A DNA stretch of 44,554 nt from Pseudomonadota bacterium (GCA_023432025.1 JAEYVE010000034.1:1-44554), one strand, 5' to 3'. Positions 16,453 to 25,189 are shown, counted from the first letter of the stretch. The notes: a model not told the origin generated them from the sequence alone. Numbers and translations: made by a program.

Positions 16453-17306
16453 CGCCCGCGGCGTTCTGGAGCGGGCGAGCGGGCGCGATCTGCCTTTGCG
16501 TTGCGGTGGCGCTGCTCTTGTTCGTCGGCCTCACGGCAGACACCCGCTTGAAGGCTGCATTCGACCAGCGCCGCGAGGTTTTGGCTCGTGAGCTCCGGTT
16601 TCTGCGCTCCTCGTGGACGGCCGAGGCAGTCCTGATCAGTCTGGGAGCCGCCGTCGTGGCGTCGCTCGCGCTAGCGCTTACGGGGCGCGTCATTCTGGCG
16701 CTGGCGCTCACGACCCTCGCGCCCTGCGCGGTGCGCCACCTCATGACGCGGGCCCGTATCGCTCGAGTCACCCGCATCGAAGAGCAACTCGAGAGCTGGC
16801 TCACGCTTCTCGCAGGTGCGCTGGAGGCCACGCCGTCTCTCGGGGAAGCCTTGCGCACGAGCCACGAGCTCGTCGACCCACCGCTCGCCGACGAGCTCAC
16901 GCAGGTCCTCCGTGAGCACCGACTGGGCTCACCGCTCGACCGCGCGCTCGACGCGTCTGCCGAGCGCGTGAACGGCAGGACGTTCTCCACCGCGCTCCTC
17001 ACCTTGCGCGTCGGTCGCAACACGGGCGGCAGCCTTCAAGAGCTGCTGCGAGAGACGGCAGCAAACCTCCGCGAAATGGCGCGCATCGAGGGGGTCATTC
17101 GCACCAAGACCGCGGAGGGCAAGGCCCAAGCCTCCGTGATCGCCTTGATCCCCGCGCCCCTCTATCTGGGACTTCGCACGATGAATCCCGGCTTCTTCTC
17201 ACCGCTCGAGACGACTTTCACGGGCCACGTCATCCTCGGCGTCGCCGGTGCGCTGTGGCTCTGCGCGGCGCTCCTCGCGCGCCGCATTCTGGCGGTGGAC
17301 ACATGA
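16449..17306 (+). CDS. tadB: TadB inner-membrane platform protein
   Basis: The 285-residue protein starts at GTG 16449, overlapping the ATPase stop by 4 bases. It contains N-terminal helices (ICLCVAVALLLFVGLTA, LISLGAAVVASLALAL). The GspF-like cytoplasmic domain includes RIEEQLESWLTLLAGALEATPSLGEAL and GRNTGGSLQELLRETAANLREM. A C-terminal membrane pair (ASVIALIPAPLYLGL, HVILGVAGALWLCAALLAR) follows. TadB forms the membrane platform with TadC and couples to the ATPase. Its stop overlaps the tadC start by 4 bases. Confidence 0.93.
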   Translation: MTPAAFWSGRAGAICLCVAVALLLFVGLTADTRLKAAFDQRREVLARELRFLRSSWTAEAVLISLGAAVVASLALALTGRVILALALTTLAPCAVRHLMTRARIARVTRIEEQLESWLTLLAGALEATPSLGEALRTSHELVDPPLADELTQVLREHRLGSPLDRALDASAERVNGRTFSTALLTLRVGRNTGGSLQELLRETAANLREMARIEGVIRTKTAEGKAQASVIALIPAPLYLGLRTMNPGFFSPLETTFTGHVILGVAGALWLCAALLARRILAVDT

Positions 17307-18226
17307 CCCCCGAGCGCCTCGCTTGGTGCGCCGCTGTCGCGCTCGCGTCGTGTGGCGCCGGACTCGTGCTCTTCTTGGCGTCCTTCCCGCCCCGCCCTCG
17401 TCCGCTCATGGGGCTACGGGGCGCCGAGCGACAGAAGGCGCTCGCGAGTCGCCCGGACTTTGCCCTCTTGGAGCCGCTGGTGCGCCTCGTGGCCGCGTGG
17501 GTGCGTGCACTTCGCGAACGCATGGCGTCGCTCTCTCCCAAGGCGGAACGATTCTGGCGGCGGGCCTCTGCGTGGCAGGAGCGCCAGCTTCTCGCCTCCG
17601 GAACGGCGTGGGGGCTCGACGTCGACGAAACGCTGGCACTTTCTGCCATGAGCGCGCTCGCCTCGGGCGCCGTTGGCCTCTTGCTCGCGGCGGTCTCGAC
17701 GAAAAGCTCCCTCTGGTTCGTGCCTGCAGCGCTGCTGGGCGGATCGCTGCCCAACTTGCAGCTCTCTAGCTTGATCGCGGTGCGTGCCAAGGTCGCCGCG
17801 CGCACGCTTCCTGGTGCGATCGACATCGCCGCGCTCTGCATGAGCGCGGGCGCGGACTTTCCCCAGGCGCTCCGGTTGATCTCGCAAAGAAGCGAGGACC
17901 TCGTCGCTCGGGAGCTCACGCACATGCTCGGCGCCATGGAAGTCGGTCTCACGCGACGCGCCGCGCTCGAGGAGCTCGCGCTCCGTCTGCCCACTCCCGC
18001 AGTCCAAGAGCTGGTCCGGGCGCTCGTTCAGGCAGACGAAAAGGGCAGTCCGCTGGCGAGCGTTCTGAAGAACCAAGCACGCATGAGTCGAATGCGACGC
18101 AGCGTGCTCGCGGAGGAAGCTGCGGCGCGCGCTGGCGTGTTGATGGTCGTGCCCCTCATGCTGCTCATGGGGACGGTGCTGCTTCTGCTTTTGGGGCCAT
18201 TTCTGGTGAAGGGCGGTGGCTTGTGA
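17303..18226 (+). CDS. tadC: TadC inner-membrane platform protein
   Basis: From ATG 17303 (ATGA overlap with tadB), 307 residues. The N-terminal helix LAWCAAVALASCGAGLVLFLA is followed by a cytoplasmic loop and two central helices (LSAMSALASGAVGLLLAAVS, LWFVPAALLGGSLPNL). The GspF-like domain contains PGAIDIAALCMSAGADFPQAL, RAALEELALRLPTPAVQELV and QADEKGSPLASVLKNQA. The last helix is VLMVVPLMLLMGTVLLLLLGP. This is the standard TadC layout. It is the partner of TadB; only one TadB/TadC pair exists here although two ATPases are encoded. Confidence 0.93.
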   Translation: MTPERLAWCAAVALASCGAGLVLFLASFPPRPRPLMGLRGAERQKALASRPDFALLEPLVRLVAAWVRALRERMASLSPKAERFWRRASAWQERQLLASGTAWGLDVDETLALSAMSALASGAVGLLLAAVSTKSSLWFVPAALLGGSLPNLQLSSLIAVRAKVAARTLPGAIDIAALCMSAGADFPQALRLISQRSEDLVARELTHMLGAMEVGLTRRAALEELALRLPTPAVQELVRALVQADEKGSPLASVLKNQARMSRMRRSVLAEEAAARAGVLMVVPLMLLMGTVLLLLLGPFLVKGGGL

Positions 18227-18837
18227 GGCAACGGGTTGGGGTTGCATTCGCGGAGCTCCGCCGCTCGGTCCACTTCCGAACGTCGTGCTGGGCGCTCGTC
18301 CTCGGGCTCACTGCGTCGTTCCTGGCTTTTCGTGGAGGGACGGTCGCTGTTCCGAAACGCGGGGAGAGCGCCGCGTCACGGCCCCCTGGCGTCGTCGAAG
18401 ATCGGGCGTCACACGCCTTGCGCGAGCTCGTGGGCAGCGTTGGCGACTGTCGAGCGACCAGCGCGGAAGGCGCGCGCCGCGTCGCGACGCTGCTCGAGCG
18501 TCAGGGTCGCGCACAAGCCGAGAGCGCAAGGGTCCGACCGACCGATGGTCCGCGTGCCGTGCGAAAACTCGGAGAAAGTGCGGCTTGCTTCGCTGCCGCT
18601 GGCGACTCCGTTCGTGCGGAAGAGCTCCGCGCACTGGAAGAAGACGTCCGGTTGGATCTCGAGCGCCGCGTACGCAGCCTGGGGCTCGGACTCGAGCGTG
18701 CAAAGAAAAACGCGCAACACGAGGTCGCTCTGGCCGAGTTGGAGAGGCTCCTTGCGCTCTTCGAAGGCAGCGGCGGCGAGTACGCCGCTTGGCTCGCCCA
18801 AGAACAGCGCCGGCTGCGCGACGAGAAAACGCCATGA
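18223..18837 (+). CDS. Anchored helical protein of the Tad arm, unknown function
   Basis: The GTG start overlaps the tadC stop by 4 bases. The product has 204 residues with one membrane helix near the N-terminus (CWALVLGLTASFLAF). A long, highly charged helical region follows (GARRVATLLERQGRAQAESA, AEELRALEEDVRLDLERRV, HEVALAELERLLALFEG), with coiled-coil or TPR-like character. I recognise no family. Its position between TadC and the TPR lipoprotein, with 4-base overlaps on both sides, argues that it is a structural or scaffold component made in step with the machine, located in the periplasm if the helix is an uncleaved anchor. Confidence 0.75.
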   Translation: MRQRVGVAFAELRRSVHFRTSCWALVLGLTASFLAFRGGTVAVPKRGESAASRPPGVVEDRASHALRELVGSVGDCRATSAEGARRVATLLERQGRAQAESARVRPTDGPRAVRKLGESAACFAAAGDSVRAEELRALEEDVRLDLERRVRSLGLGLERAKKNAQHEVALAELERLLALFEGSGGEYAAWLAQEQRRLRDEKTP

Positions 18838-19418
18838 ACCGCTACCTCAGCGTCCTCCTGCTCTCGACGGCATCCCTTGCGTGTGCCGGGGGGCATCACG
18901 CCCCCCCACGAGAGGGTCACGAAGGAGAGCCCTCACAAGCGGCGCAGCTCTACGAGGCCGGACTCGCCTATGCGGAAGCAGGAGACTGGCTCCGCGCCGA
19001 GCACTACCTCAACGCGGCCGTACGTCGCGGCGCGCCCGCCGACCGTGTCGTTCCGCACTTGGTGCGGCTCTGCATCGAGTCGTCGCGCTACCGGGCCGCC
19101 TTGGAGCACGCCGAGCCTCACCTCCGTCAGCATCCCGGGAACGTCGAGCTGCGCTTCATCGTGGGAACGCTGCACGCCGCGCTCGGCGCACCCGAGGCAG
19201 CACGCGACGCGCTCCGCAGCGTGACGAGCGCCGACCCGACGCACGCACCGGCCGAGTATGCCTTGGGAAACCTCTGGGCGCGTTCGTTCGGTGACGTCGA
19301 TGAAGCCGCTCGGCACTTCACCCGCTATCTCGAGCTCCGTCCGCACGGAGAGCATGCAGAAGAGGTCCGGCTCTGGCTCGCAACCTGGAACCGAAACGAG
19401 GAGCGCCCCCCCACATGA
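18834..19418 (+). CDS. tadD: TPR lipoprotein, TadD-like pilotin candidate
   Basis: ATG 18834 overlaps the previous stop (ATGA). A lipobox lies right after a short signal: YLSVLLLSTASLAC, Cys at residue 17. The mature part carries TPR units: AAQLYEAGLAYAEAGDWLRA, VELRFIVGTLHAALGAPEAA and HAPAEYALGNLWARSFGDVD with the partner helix EAARHFTRYLELRP. TadD proteins are TPR lipoproteins thought to help assemble or place the RcpA/CpaC secretin in the outer membrane, and size (194 residues) and context fit that. The stop overlaps the next ATPase gene by 4 bases. Confidence 0.85.
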   Translation: MNRYLSVLLLSTASLACAGGHHAPPREGHEGEPSQAAQLYEAGLAYAEAGDWLRAEHYLNAAVRRGAPADRVVPHLVRLCIESSRYRAALEHAEPHLRQHPGNVELRFIVGTLHAALGAPEAARDALRSVTSADPTHAPAEYALGNLWARSFGDVDEAARHFTRYLELRPHGEHAEEVRLWLATWNRNEERPPT

Positions 19419-20398
19419 TCCCCGAAAACGTCTACGTCAAAGCCCTCGCGACGCTCCTTTCGCCGCTCGAGGTGCACCTCGCGGATCCTGAGGTCAGCGA
19501 AATTCTCGTGAACGGACCCCATGAAGTCTTCGTGGAACGGCGCGGTCGCTTGGAGCCCAGCACGGCCCGCTTCGACTCGTCTGCCGCGCTCTTGTCTGCT
19601 CTGCGAGGGGTTGCGCAGTTCGCCGGGCGTCCGCTCGGCGCCGAGCACCCCATTTTGGAGGCCCACCTGCCCGACGGCTCGCGCCTCGAAGCCGTCCTGC
19701 CGCCCCTCGCTCCGCGAGGGCCTCACGTGGCGATTCGGCGTTTTGGCGTGAGCACGCTGGATCTTCCGAGCTTGGTCGCCAGAGGCTCGCTCAGCCGCGA
19801 AGGCGCAGCCCTTTTGACGGAGCTGGTCGACAAGAAGAAAAACGTGCTCGTCTCCGGCGGGACCGGAAGCGGAAAAACATCTTTGTTGCGTTGCTTGGCG
19901 GCTCTCTCGCCACCCGACGAACGCATCGTCGTCATCGAGGACGCTCGAGAGCTCGAGCTCGCGCTGCCACACGTGGTGAGCCTGCTCGCTCGCCCTGCGG
20001 ACGAGCGGGGCCGCGGCGCCGTGGGGATTCGGGATCTGTTCAAGGCGACCCTCCGCCTCCGCCCCGATCGAATCGTCATTGGTGAGCTGCGCGGCGGAGA
20101 AGCCCTCGAGCTGATCCAGGCCATGACCTCCGGCCACGGAGGGTGTCTCTCGACGGTGCACGCTTCACACCCGCTCGACGCGCTCCGGCGCGTGGAGACG
20201 TTGGCGTTGATGAGCGACGTTCAGCTCCCGCTCGCCGCCCTTCGCGCACAGATCGCCTCGGCCATCGACGTCGTCGTGCAAACGAGCCGTCTGCCGAACG
20301 GTCGGCGCGCCGTGACCCACATCGCCGAGGTGTGCGCGCTCGAGGACGGACGCAACTATCGCACGCGCGATCTGCTCGCATCGGGAGGACATTCATGA
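19415..20398 (+). CDS. Second CpaF/TadA-type ATPase (no FHA domain)
   Basis: This 327-residue ATPase is a compact CpaF paralogue: N-domain LLSPLEVHLADPEVSEILVNG and the RGRLEPS strand, Walker A GGTGSGKTS (Lys154), Asp box VVIEDARELEL, Walker B RIVIGELRGGEALELIQAM, and His box LSTVHASHP. All catalytic elements are intact, so it is not a decaying copy. It is shorter than the FHA-CpaF because it lacks the FHA domain and most of the N-terminal helical region. It could supply a second motor activity (retraction or an alternate step), or form hetero-hexamers with the other ATPase; both are inference. Its stop overlaps the following gene by 4 bases. Confidence 0.92.
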   Translation: MIPENVYVKALATLLSPLEVHLADPEVSEILVNGPHEVFVERRGRLEPSTARFDSSAALLSALRGVAQFAGRPLGAEHPILEAHLPDGSRLEAVLPPLAPRGPHVAIRRFGVSTLDLPSLVARGSLSREGAALLTELVDKKKNVLVSGGTGSGKTSLLRCLAALSPPDERIVVIEDARELELALPHVVSLLARPADERGRGAVGIRDLFKATLRLRPDRIVIGELRGGEALELIQAMTSGHGGCLSTVHASHPLDALRRVETLALMSDVQLPLAALRAQIASAIDVVVQTSRLPNGRRAVTHIAEVCALEDGRNYRTRDLLASGGHS

Positions 20399-21627
20399 GC
20401 TCGCGACCAAGAGAAGGAGCGAGCCGCGTGAGCGTCCCGACGTTCTCTTCGCGTGCTGCTTTCGAGGAGGACGATTGCCCGACGCTCCTCTTTTCACGCG
20501 ACCTCTGCGCCGTGCTGCAGTCGAACGGAGCGGGCGAGGAAGCGGTGACCGTCGCCGCTCCAGCGCACTATCCCGCGCTTCGTCGGGAGCAACGCCGGGA
20601 GCAACGACACGAGCCGCGTCGAGCTCCCGGGCCCACACTTTCCCGAGCTCCGCTCCTGGACGAAGTTGCGGCGGCGCAAGCGGCTGCGAGCGGCGACGAC
20701 GCCACCCGCATCGATGCCGAGGAGCCCAGGTGCGTGCCCTCCTTCGAGGACGGCGCAGAAGCCTCACTCACGTTGGTCACAGCCGCACCGGAGGTCATGA
20801 GCGCGCTGCCCACGAACGCACCCGAAGTCGATACGAAGAGTCAGCCCGCCGAGCCACGGCGGTTGGACGTCGTCGCGACTTCGCCCCGAAAACTTCTCCC
20901 TACTTTGCTCATCGTGGTGGCTGCGCTCATCGGGGCGCTGCTCGGTCGTCTCTGTGTAGCTCTTGGCGACGAAGAGCGGTCGACCCCCTCGGACACCGTG
21001 CCACTGAACCCGTCGACGGCTCTCGCCTTCGCATCGCCCGCTGCTGCAGCGCTGCCGCCCGCAGCGCCTCAGGCGCGCGCCCACGTCGAGGCAGCTCACG
21101 CTACCCCCGGGGAAGCCGAAGCCGCCGAAGCGTGGCTCCTGGGGCGCCGCGACCGGGCTCGCGCGCTGTACGAAGAGCTCGTTCGGAGGCGCCCCGATGC
21201 GCGTGCGTTCTCGCTCGTGTACGGGCACCTCGCGGCGCTCGCGTCCACGCCCGCGGGCACGCTTCGGGCGGCGTCGACCGTCGTCGGACACGCCGCTGCA
21301 AGGGCTCCCGAACCCATCGAGCTTGCGGTGCTCGTTCGCACACGCGGTCGTGCACGTGTGCCGGTGCTTCTGGAAGGGGAACACGTCGGTGACACCGGTG
21401 AGGCAGGCGTGCTTCACCTTGCCGTCCGGGCCCAAGAAGGGGCCTCGCTTTCACTGGAGCTCGACGAGCCAAGCAGAGCCGGCGCCCCCGCGGTGAGGCG
21501 AACCCTCCGGACCCAGAGGGATCAGCCCGTGCATTCCGTGGAGGTCGACTTCGAGCCCCCGTCCAGTGGCTCCGAAACGCCAAGAAAACGGCCTCTCGCG
21601 CGCCACGCGCCGCGCCGCGTGGACTGA
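20395..21627 (+). CDS. Bitopic membrane protein ending the Tad arm; acidic Thr motifs and PEGA-like C-terminus
   Basis: ATG 20395 follows a strong GGGAGGA and overlaps the ATPase stop. The 410-residue protein has a low-complexity cytoplasmic part (residues 1-165), one membrane helix (LLPTLLIVVAALIGALLGRL, about 168-187), then an Ala/Pro-rich periplasmic linker. A helical hairpin follows (AEAWLLGRRDRARALYEELV), then a small beta domain (VPVLLEGEHVGDTGEAGVLH) reminiscent of PEGA domains. The cytoplasmic part has two acidic-then-Thr sites, EEDDCPTLLF (Thr30) and GDDATRIDAEE (Thr104, Asp at +3). They resemble phosphothreonine ligands of FHA domains, and an FHA domain is encoded in the same operon. 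This suggests a membrane adaptor for the motor; it is unproven. Confidence 0.7.
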   Translation: MSSRPREGASRVSVPTFSSRAAFEEDDCPTLLFSRDLCAVLQSNGAGEEAVTVAAPAHYPALRREQRREQRHEPRRAPGPTLSRAPLLDEVAAAQAAASGDDATRIDAEEPRCVPSFEDGAEASLTLVTAAPEVMSALPTNAPEVDTKSQPAEPRRLDVVATSPRKLLPTLLIVVAALIGALLGRLCVALGDEERSTPSDTVPLNPSTALAFASPAAAALPPAAPQARAHVEAAHATPGEAEAAEAWLLGRRDRARALYEELVRRRPDARAFSLVYGHLAALASTPAGTLRAASTVVGHAAARAPEPIELAVLVRTRGRARVPVLLEGEHVGDTGEAGVLHLAVRAQEGASLSLELDEPSRAGAPAVRRTLRTQRDQPVHSVEVDFEPPSSGSETPRKRPLARHAPRRVD

Positions 21628-21691
21628 ACGCATTTCTGGCCTTCGAAAGGGGACCCCACGCCGGTGGCCATGCTAAAAGCGCGGCCACTCT
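21628..21691 (+). promoter_or_regulatory. Short leader and putative -10 for pheT
   Basis: The 64 bases between the Tad arm and pheT contain TGCTAAAA (about 21670-21677), an extended -10-like element roughly 15 bases before the pheT ATG. They also contain a GTGGCC/GGCCAC inverted pair around it. There is no Shine-Dalgarno, so the transcript would have a very short leader. I see no Phe-rich leader peptide or T-box. Confidence 0.4.
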
Positions 21692-24187
21692 ATGCGCGTT
21701 TCCTATCGTTGGCTCTGCGAGCTGCTCCCTGCGTTGGACCGGGAGCCCACCGAAGTTGCCGAACTCTTGAGCGGAGTCGGTCTGGCCGTGGACGGAGTCT
21801 CGAAGCTCGGCGACGCGCTGCGCTCGGTCGTCGTCGCGGAGGTCAAGTCGTTCGCGCCGCATCCCGAGCGGTCGAGCTTGCGCCTGGTCACCGTCGCTAC
21901 GGGAAAGAGCTCCGAGCAAACCGTGGTTTGTGGCGCATCGAACGTGCCGCACGCGGGCGGCTTGGTCGTCTTGGCGGGCCTGGGCACCACGCTGCCCGGC
22001 ACGGGCATCACGCTCACCAGCCGCGCCATCGGAGGCGTCACCAGTGAGGGTATGCTCTGCAGCGAAAAGGAGCTCGGCCTGGCGGAAGAGAGCGAGGGAA
22101 TTCTAACGTTCCCTGCCGGCACGTTCGCGGCCGGCACTCCGCTCGTAGACGCTCTGCCGGAGGTGGACGACACGATCTTCGAGATCGACGTCACTCCGAA
22201 TCGCCCCGACGCGCTCGGTCACATCGGCGTGGCGCGGGACCTCTCCGCCGCGCTCGGCATTGCCCTGAAGACGCCGGGGCCCGGGGCTCCGCCCACGGAG
22301 ACCGCGTCCATCAAAGACCTGATTTCCGTGCGGAACGACGCCCCCGAGCGCTGCCCGCATTACGGGGCCGCCGCCGTGCGCGGGCTCGAGATCGGCCCTT
22401 CGCCAGCGTGGATGCGCTGGCGCCTGCATCGACTGGGCATTCGTCCGATTTCGAACGTCGTCGACATCACGAATTGGCTCCTGCTCGAGTTCGGACAGCC
22501 GATGCACGCGTTCGATCTGGCGCGGGTGAAGGGAGCCACCATCGTGATTCGAACCGCCGAGCAGGGCGAGGCGCTCACCACGTTGGACGGCGTGAAGCGC
22601 TCGCTCGACGCAGACGACCTCGTCATTTGCGACGGAAGTGGCCCCACGGCGCTGGCAGGCGTGATGGGCGGCGGCGACAGCGAAATTCACGACGGAAGCA
22701 CGGAGGTGCTCCTCGAGTGCGCGTACTTCACGCCACGTGGCATTCGTCGTTCGGCGCGGCGTCACGGGCTACACACCGAGTCCAGTCACCGCTTCGAGCG
22801 CGGAACGGACTTCGGTGACATTCAGCTCGTGCTGCAGCGCGCTCAGTCGCTCTTGTGTGAGCACGCGGGCGGGAAAGCGGTGCGTGGCATCATTCATTTG
22901 GAAGGCGCGCCGACACCGTTGCCCTCCATCGAGCTCCGCGGCGCGCGTCTCGATCAGCTGCTCGGCGTCGGGGTACCGTTCAAGGAGGCGACGCGCAGCT
23001 TGCAGCGCCTCGGCTTCGACATCGAGTTCCTGCGCGACACGCCCGACGGCCCCGTCGCTCGCGTGCGGGGCGCCAGCTTCCGGCCCGACGTGAAGATCGA
23101 GGCCGACCTGATCGAGGAAATCGCCCGTATTCGTGGGTTGGACAACATCCCCACCGTGCTGCCGGCCATCTCGCCGCAGCGTCCCCGCAGCTCCGGACAT
23201 CTCGAGAAAAACGTGGCTCGCATCGCGGTGGAGCTCGGTCTGAGCGAGGCGCTCACATACGCCTTCGTGGCGCCGAAGGACCTGGCAGCGGTCGGCGCGC
23301 CCGAGCCCGTAGTGACGCTCGAAAACCCGCTATCGGAGGAGCGTAGCGTTCTCCGCACCAGCCTCTTGCCGGGACTGCTCGAGGTGCTCCGTCGTGCTCG
23401 CCGCCGCGGTGAGCGCAACATGCGTCTCTTCACCATCGGCAGCCTGTTCTTGCCGCCGAACGCCCACGCGCCCGAGTCGACGGCGCGCCCTCGTCAACGC
23501 ATCGACGGCGCTGCGTTGCCGGAAGAACGTCCGTACTTTGCGGCGGTCCTGGCGGGCGCGCAGAACGATTACCTGACGCTCAAACCCGCAGAGGTGGACG
23601 TTTACGACGCCAAGGGCGTCGCGGTCGAGCTCGTGGAGCGCCTCACCCGACAACGAGCCGACGTGCGCTACGTCGGCGCCGTCGACGGCGCGGGTCATCT
23701 CCACCCGCGCGGAGCCAGCGAAATTTTCGTCTCGGATCAGCGCGTCGGACGCCTGGGGCCGCTGCACCCGGACGTCGTGGACCGACTGGATCTCGACGGC
23801 GGCGCGCAAATCGTCGAGCTCGATCTCGTCGCGCTCGAAAGCCTCGGTGAGCGCACGCCGCGCTATCGCCCCATCCCGAAGCTGCCTGCCATCCGACGCG
23901 ACTTGTCGCTCGTGGTCTCCGACGAAGCCGCTGCAGGTGACGTCGCTCGGGCCATCCGCGAAGCCGCCGGTCCGCTCTGCGAGTCCGTCGAGCTCGCCGC
24001 CGAGTTCCGCGGCGGCTCGGTTCCCGAGGGGCATCGCTCGCTGACCTATCGCGTGGTCTACCGCGATCCGAAGGCGGCTACGGACGTCGAGAGCGCGCGC
24101 ACGCTGACCGACAAGGAAATCGACGAGCTCCAGACGCACATCCTGAAGACCGCGCGCGAACGGGTGGGCGCGACGCTCCGCGGCTAG
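21692..24187 (+). CDS. pheT: Phenylalanyl-tRNA synthetase beta subunit
   Basis: This 831-residue protein is full length for bacterial PheT and co-linear with the family. The N-terminal B1 strand region opens with MRVSYRWLCELLP. The EMAPII-like tRNA-binding domain (about 40-150) includes VVCGASNV and GMLCSEKELGL. The B3/B4 editing region has TPNRPDALGHIGVARDLSAA and NVVDITNWLLLEFGQPMHAFD. The B5 domain contains RPDVKIEADLIEEIARIRG. The C-terminal anticodon-binding FDX-ACB domain includes PKLPAIRRDLSLVV and LTYRVVYRDP. It pairs with PheS as an alpha2-beta2 enzyme charging tRNA-Phe. pheS is not next to it: the upstream neighbour is the Tad arm. Confidence 0.97.
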   Translation: MRVSYRWLCELLPALDREPTEVAELLSGVGLAVDGVSKLGDALRSVVVAEVKSFAPHPERSSLRLVTVATGKSSEQTVVCGASNVPHAGGLVVLAGLGTTLPGTGITLTSRAIGGVTSEGMLCSEKELGLAEESEGILTFPAGTFAAGTPLVDALPEVDDTIFEIDVTPNRPDALGHIGVARDLSAALGIALKTPGPGAPPTETASIKDLISVRNDAPERCPHYGAAAVRGLEIGPSPAWMRWRLHRLGIRPISNVVDITNWLLLEFGQPMHAFDLARVKGATIVIRTAEQGEALTTLDGVKRSLDADDLVICDGSGPTALAGVMGGGDSEIHDGSTEVLLECAYFTPRGIRRSARRHGLHTESSHRFERGTDFGDIQLVLQRAQSLLCEHAGGKAVRGIIHLEGAPTPLPSIELRGARLDQLLGVGVPFKEATRSLQRLGFDIEFLRDTPDGPVARVRGASFRPDVKIEADLIEEIARIRGLDNIPTVLPAISPQRPRSSGHLEKNVARIAVELGLSEALTYAFVAPKDLAAVGAPEPVVTLENPLSEERSVLRTSLLPGLLEVLRRARRRGERNMRLFTIGSLFLPPNAHAPESTARPRQRIDGAALPEERPYFAAVLAGAQNDYLTLKPAEVDVYDAKGVAVELVERLTRQRADVRYVGAVDGAGHLHPRGASEIFVSDQRVGRLGPLHPDVVDRLDLDGGAQIVELDLVALESLGERTPRYRPIPKLPAIRRDLSLVVSDEAAAGDVARAIREAAGPLCESVELAAEFRGGSVPEGHRSLTYRVVYRDPKAATDVESARTLTDKEIDELQTHILKTARERVGATLRG

Positions 24188-24199
24188 ACAAGAAAGCCC

Positions 24200-25189
24200 A
24201 TGACAAGAGACAAGCCGCGCGGCCACCACGTCCTTTCGGCGCTCGTCGTCGTTTTCGTCGCCGGAGGTGCGCTCGCGGCTCCACCCGTTCCTCCTCCGAG
24301 CGGAGCGAGCGACACGCTGCCGAGCGGTACGTCGCGTCCTTCGAGTCCGGACTCGACACCGACCGACCTCCCGACGGGCTCCGACGTACCACCCCGCTCA
24401 TCGCACTCCGACCCCTCGTCCGCGCCCCAGGAACCGAGCGAAACTCCGAAAGGCGAAGAGGTCGCCGAGGGCGCTCCAGTGGCGACCAGCGGGCCCTCAC
24501 CCGAAGCGACCGCACCCCTCGACCCCAACGCGCAGGCACCCTCGTCGGTGCAGCTCGTGGACGGCCCGATGCCCAAGGCGCGAGCGCTCGATCTGGGCGC
24601 GTTCGCAGGCATCTCCAATCGCCCTGCCGAGGGAGAGGGAATCACCTACGGGCCCGCGGTGGCGTGGGGCATTTACGCGCGTCTCGAGCTGCGTCGTTGG
24701 CTCGGGCTGCGCCTGTACTACCGCGAAGAGTACATTCCGGTCACCGTCGAGCGCGGCGGCTTCGACACCTCGACGAGCTTCGGCGACACGGACTTCGACC
24801 AACCCAACCTGAAGCTGCGGTCACTCGGCGCACGGTTGGAGCCCACCTGGGTAGTAGCGCCGCGGCTTCACGTCATGGCCGTCATCGGCGCCTCGTGGCT
24901 TCGTTTCGTGGCCCCCCCCGCAACCAGCACGGGCGCCTTCGACATCCGCACCGCCGACCGCAGCGCGGTGGAGCTCGATTTCCAAGGCGGCGTCGGCGCA
25001 GCATTCGAGCTCCTGCCCGATTGGCTCACCGTCGGCGCGCAGCTCACCTACGGTGTTTCGACCCAGCGCTCGGGCACGGCCTACGAGGACGTGCAAGCGT
25101 TCTCCGACGGCAAACGTTACACGCTGGGTGCCTTGCCGCGCTTCGACGGCGTGACGGATCTCCTTTTCTCCTTGGGGCTCCTCCTGTGA
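24200..25189 (+). CDS. Exported protein with Pro/Ser-rich tether and outer-membrane barrel-like domain
   Basis: 329 residues from ATG 24200. A signal peptide (VLSALVVVFVAGGALA, then APPVP) precedes about 90 residues of Pro/Ser/Thr/Glu-rich low complexity. The rest has alternating hydrophobic and polar strands with aromatic girdles: RALDLGAFAGIS, LGLRLYYREEYIPVTVERG, LHVMAVIGASWLRFVA, DFQGGVGAAFELLPDWLTVGAQLTYGVS. The C-terminal strand ends in hydrophobics (LLFSLGLLL). This is the look of an 8-stranded outer-membrane barrel, but I recognise no named family. Its stop overlaps the next start by 4 bases (GTGA), so it is coupled to the small lipoprotein. Confidence 0.75.
   Translation: MTRDKPRGHHVLSALVVVFVAGGALAAPPVPPPSGASDTLPSGTSRPSSPDSTPTDLPTGSDVPPRSSHSDPSSAPQEPSETPKGEEVAEGAPVATSGPSPEATAPLDPNAQAPSSVQLVDGPMPKARALDLGAFAGISNRPAEGEGITYGPAVAWGIYARLELRRWLGLRLYYREEYIPVTVERGGFDTSTSFGDTDFDQPNLKLRSLGARLEPTWVVAPRLHVMAVIGASWLRFVAPPATSTGAFDIRTADRSAVELDFQGGVGAAFELLPDWLTVGAQLTYGVSTQRSGTAYEDVQAFSDGKRYTLGALPRFDGVTDLLFSLGLLL

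Noticed and set aside
21628..21691. Possible Phe attenuator or T-box before pheT
   Set aside because: The space is only 64 bases with no Phe-rich leader peptide and no T-box element.
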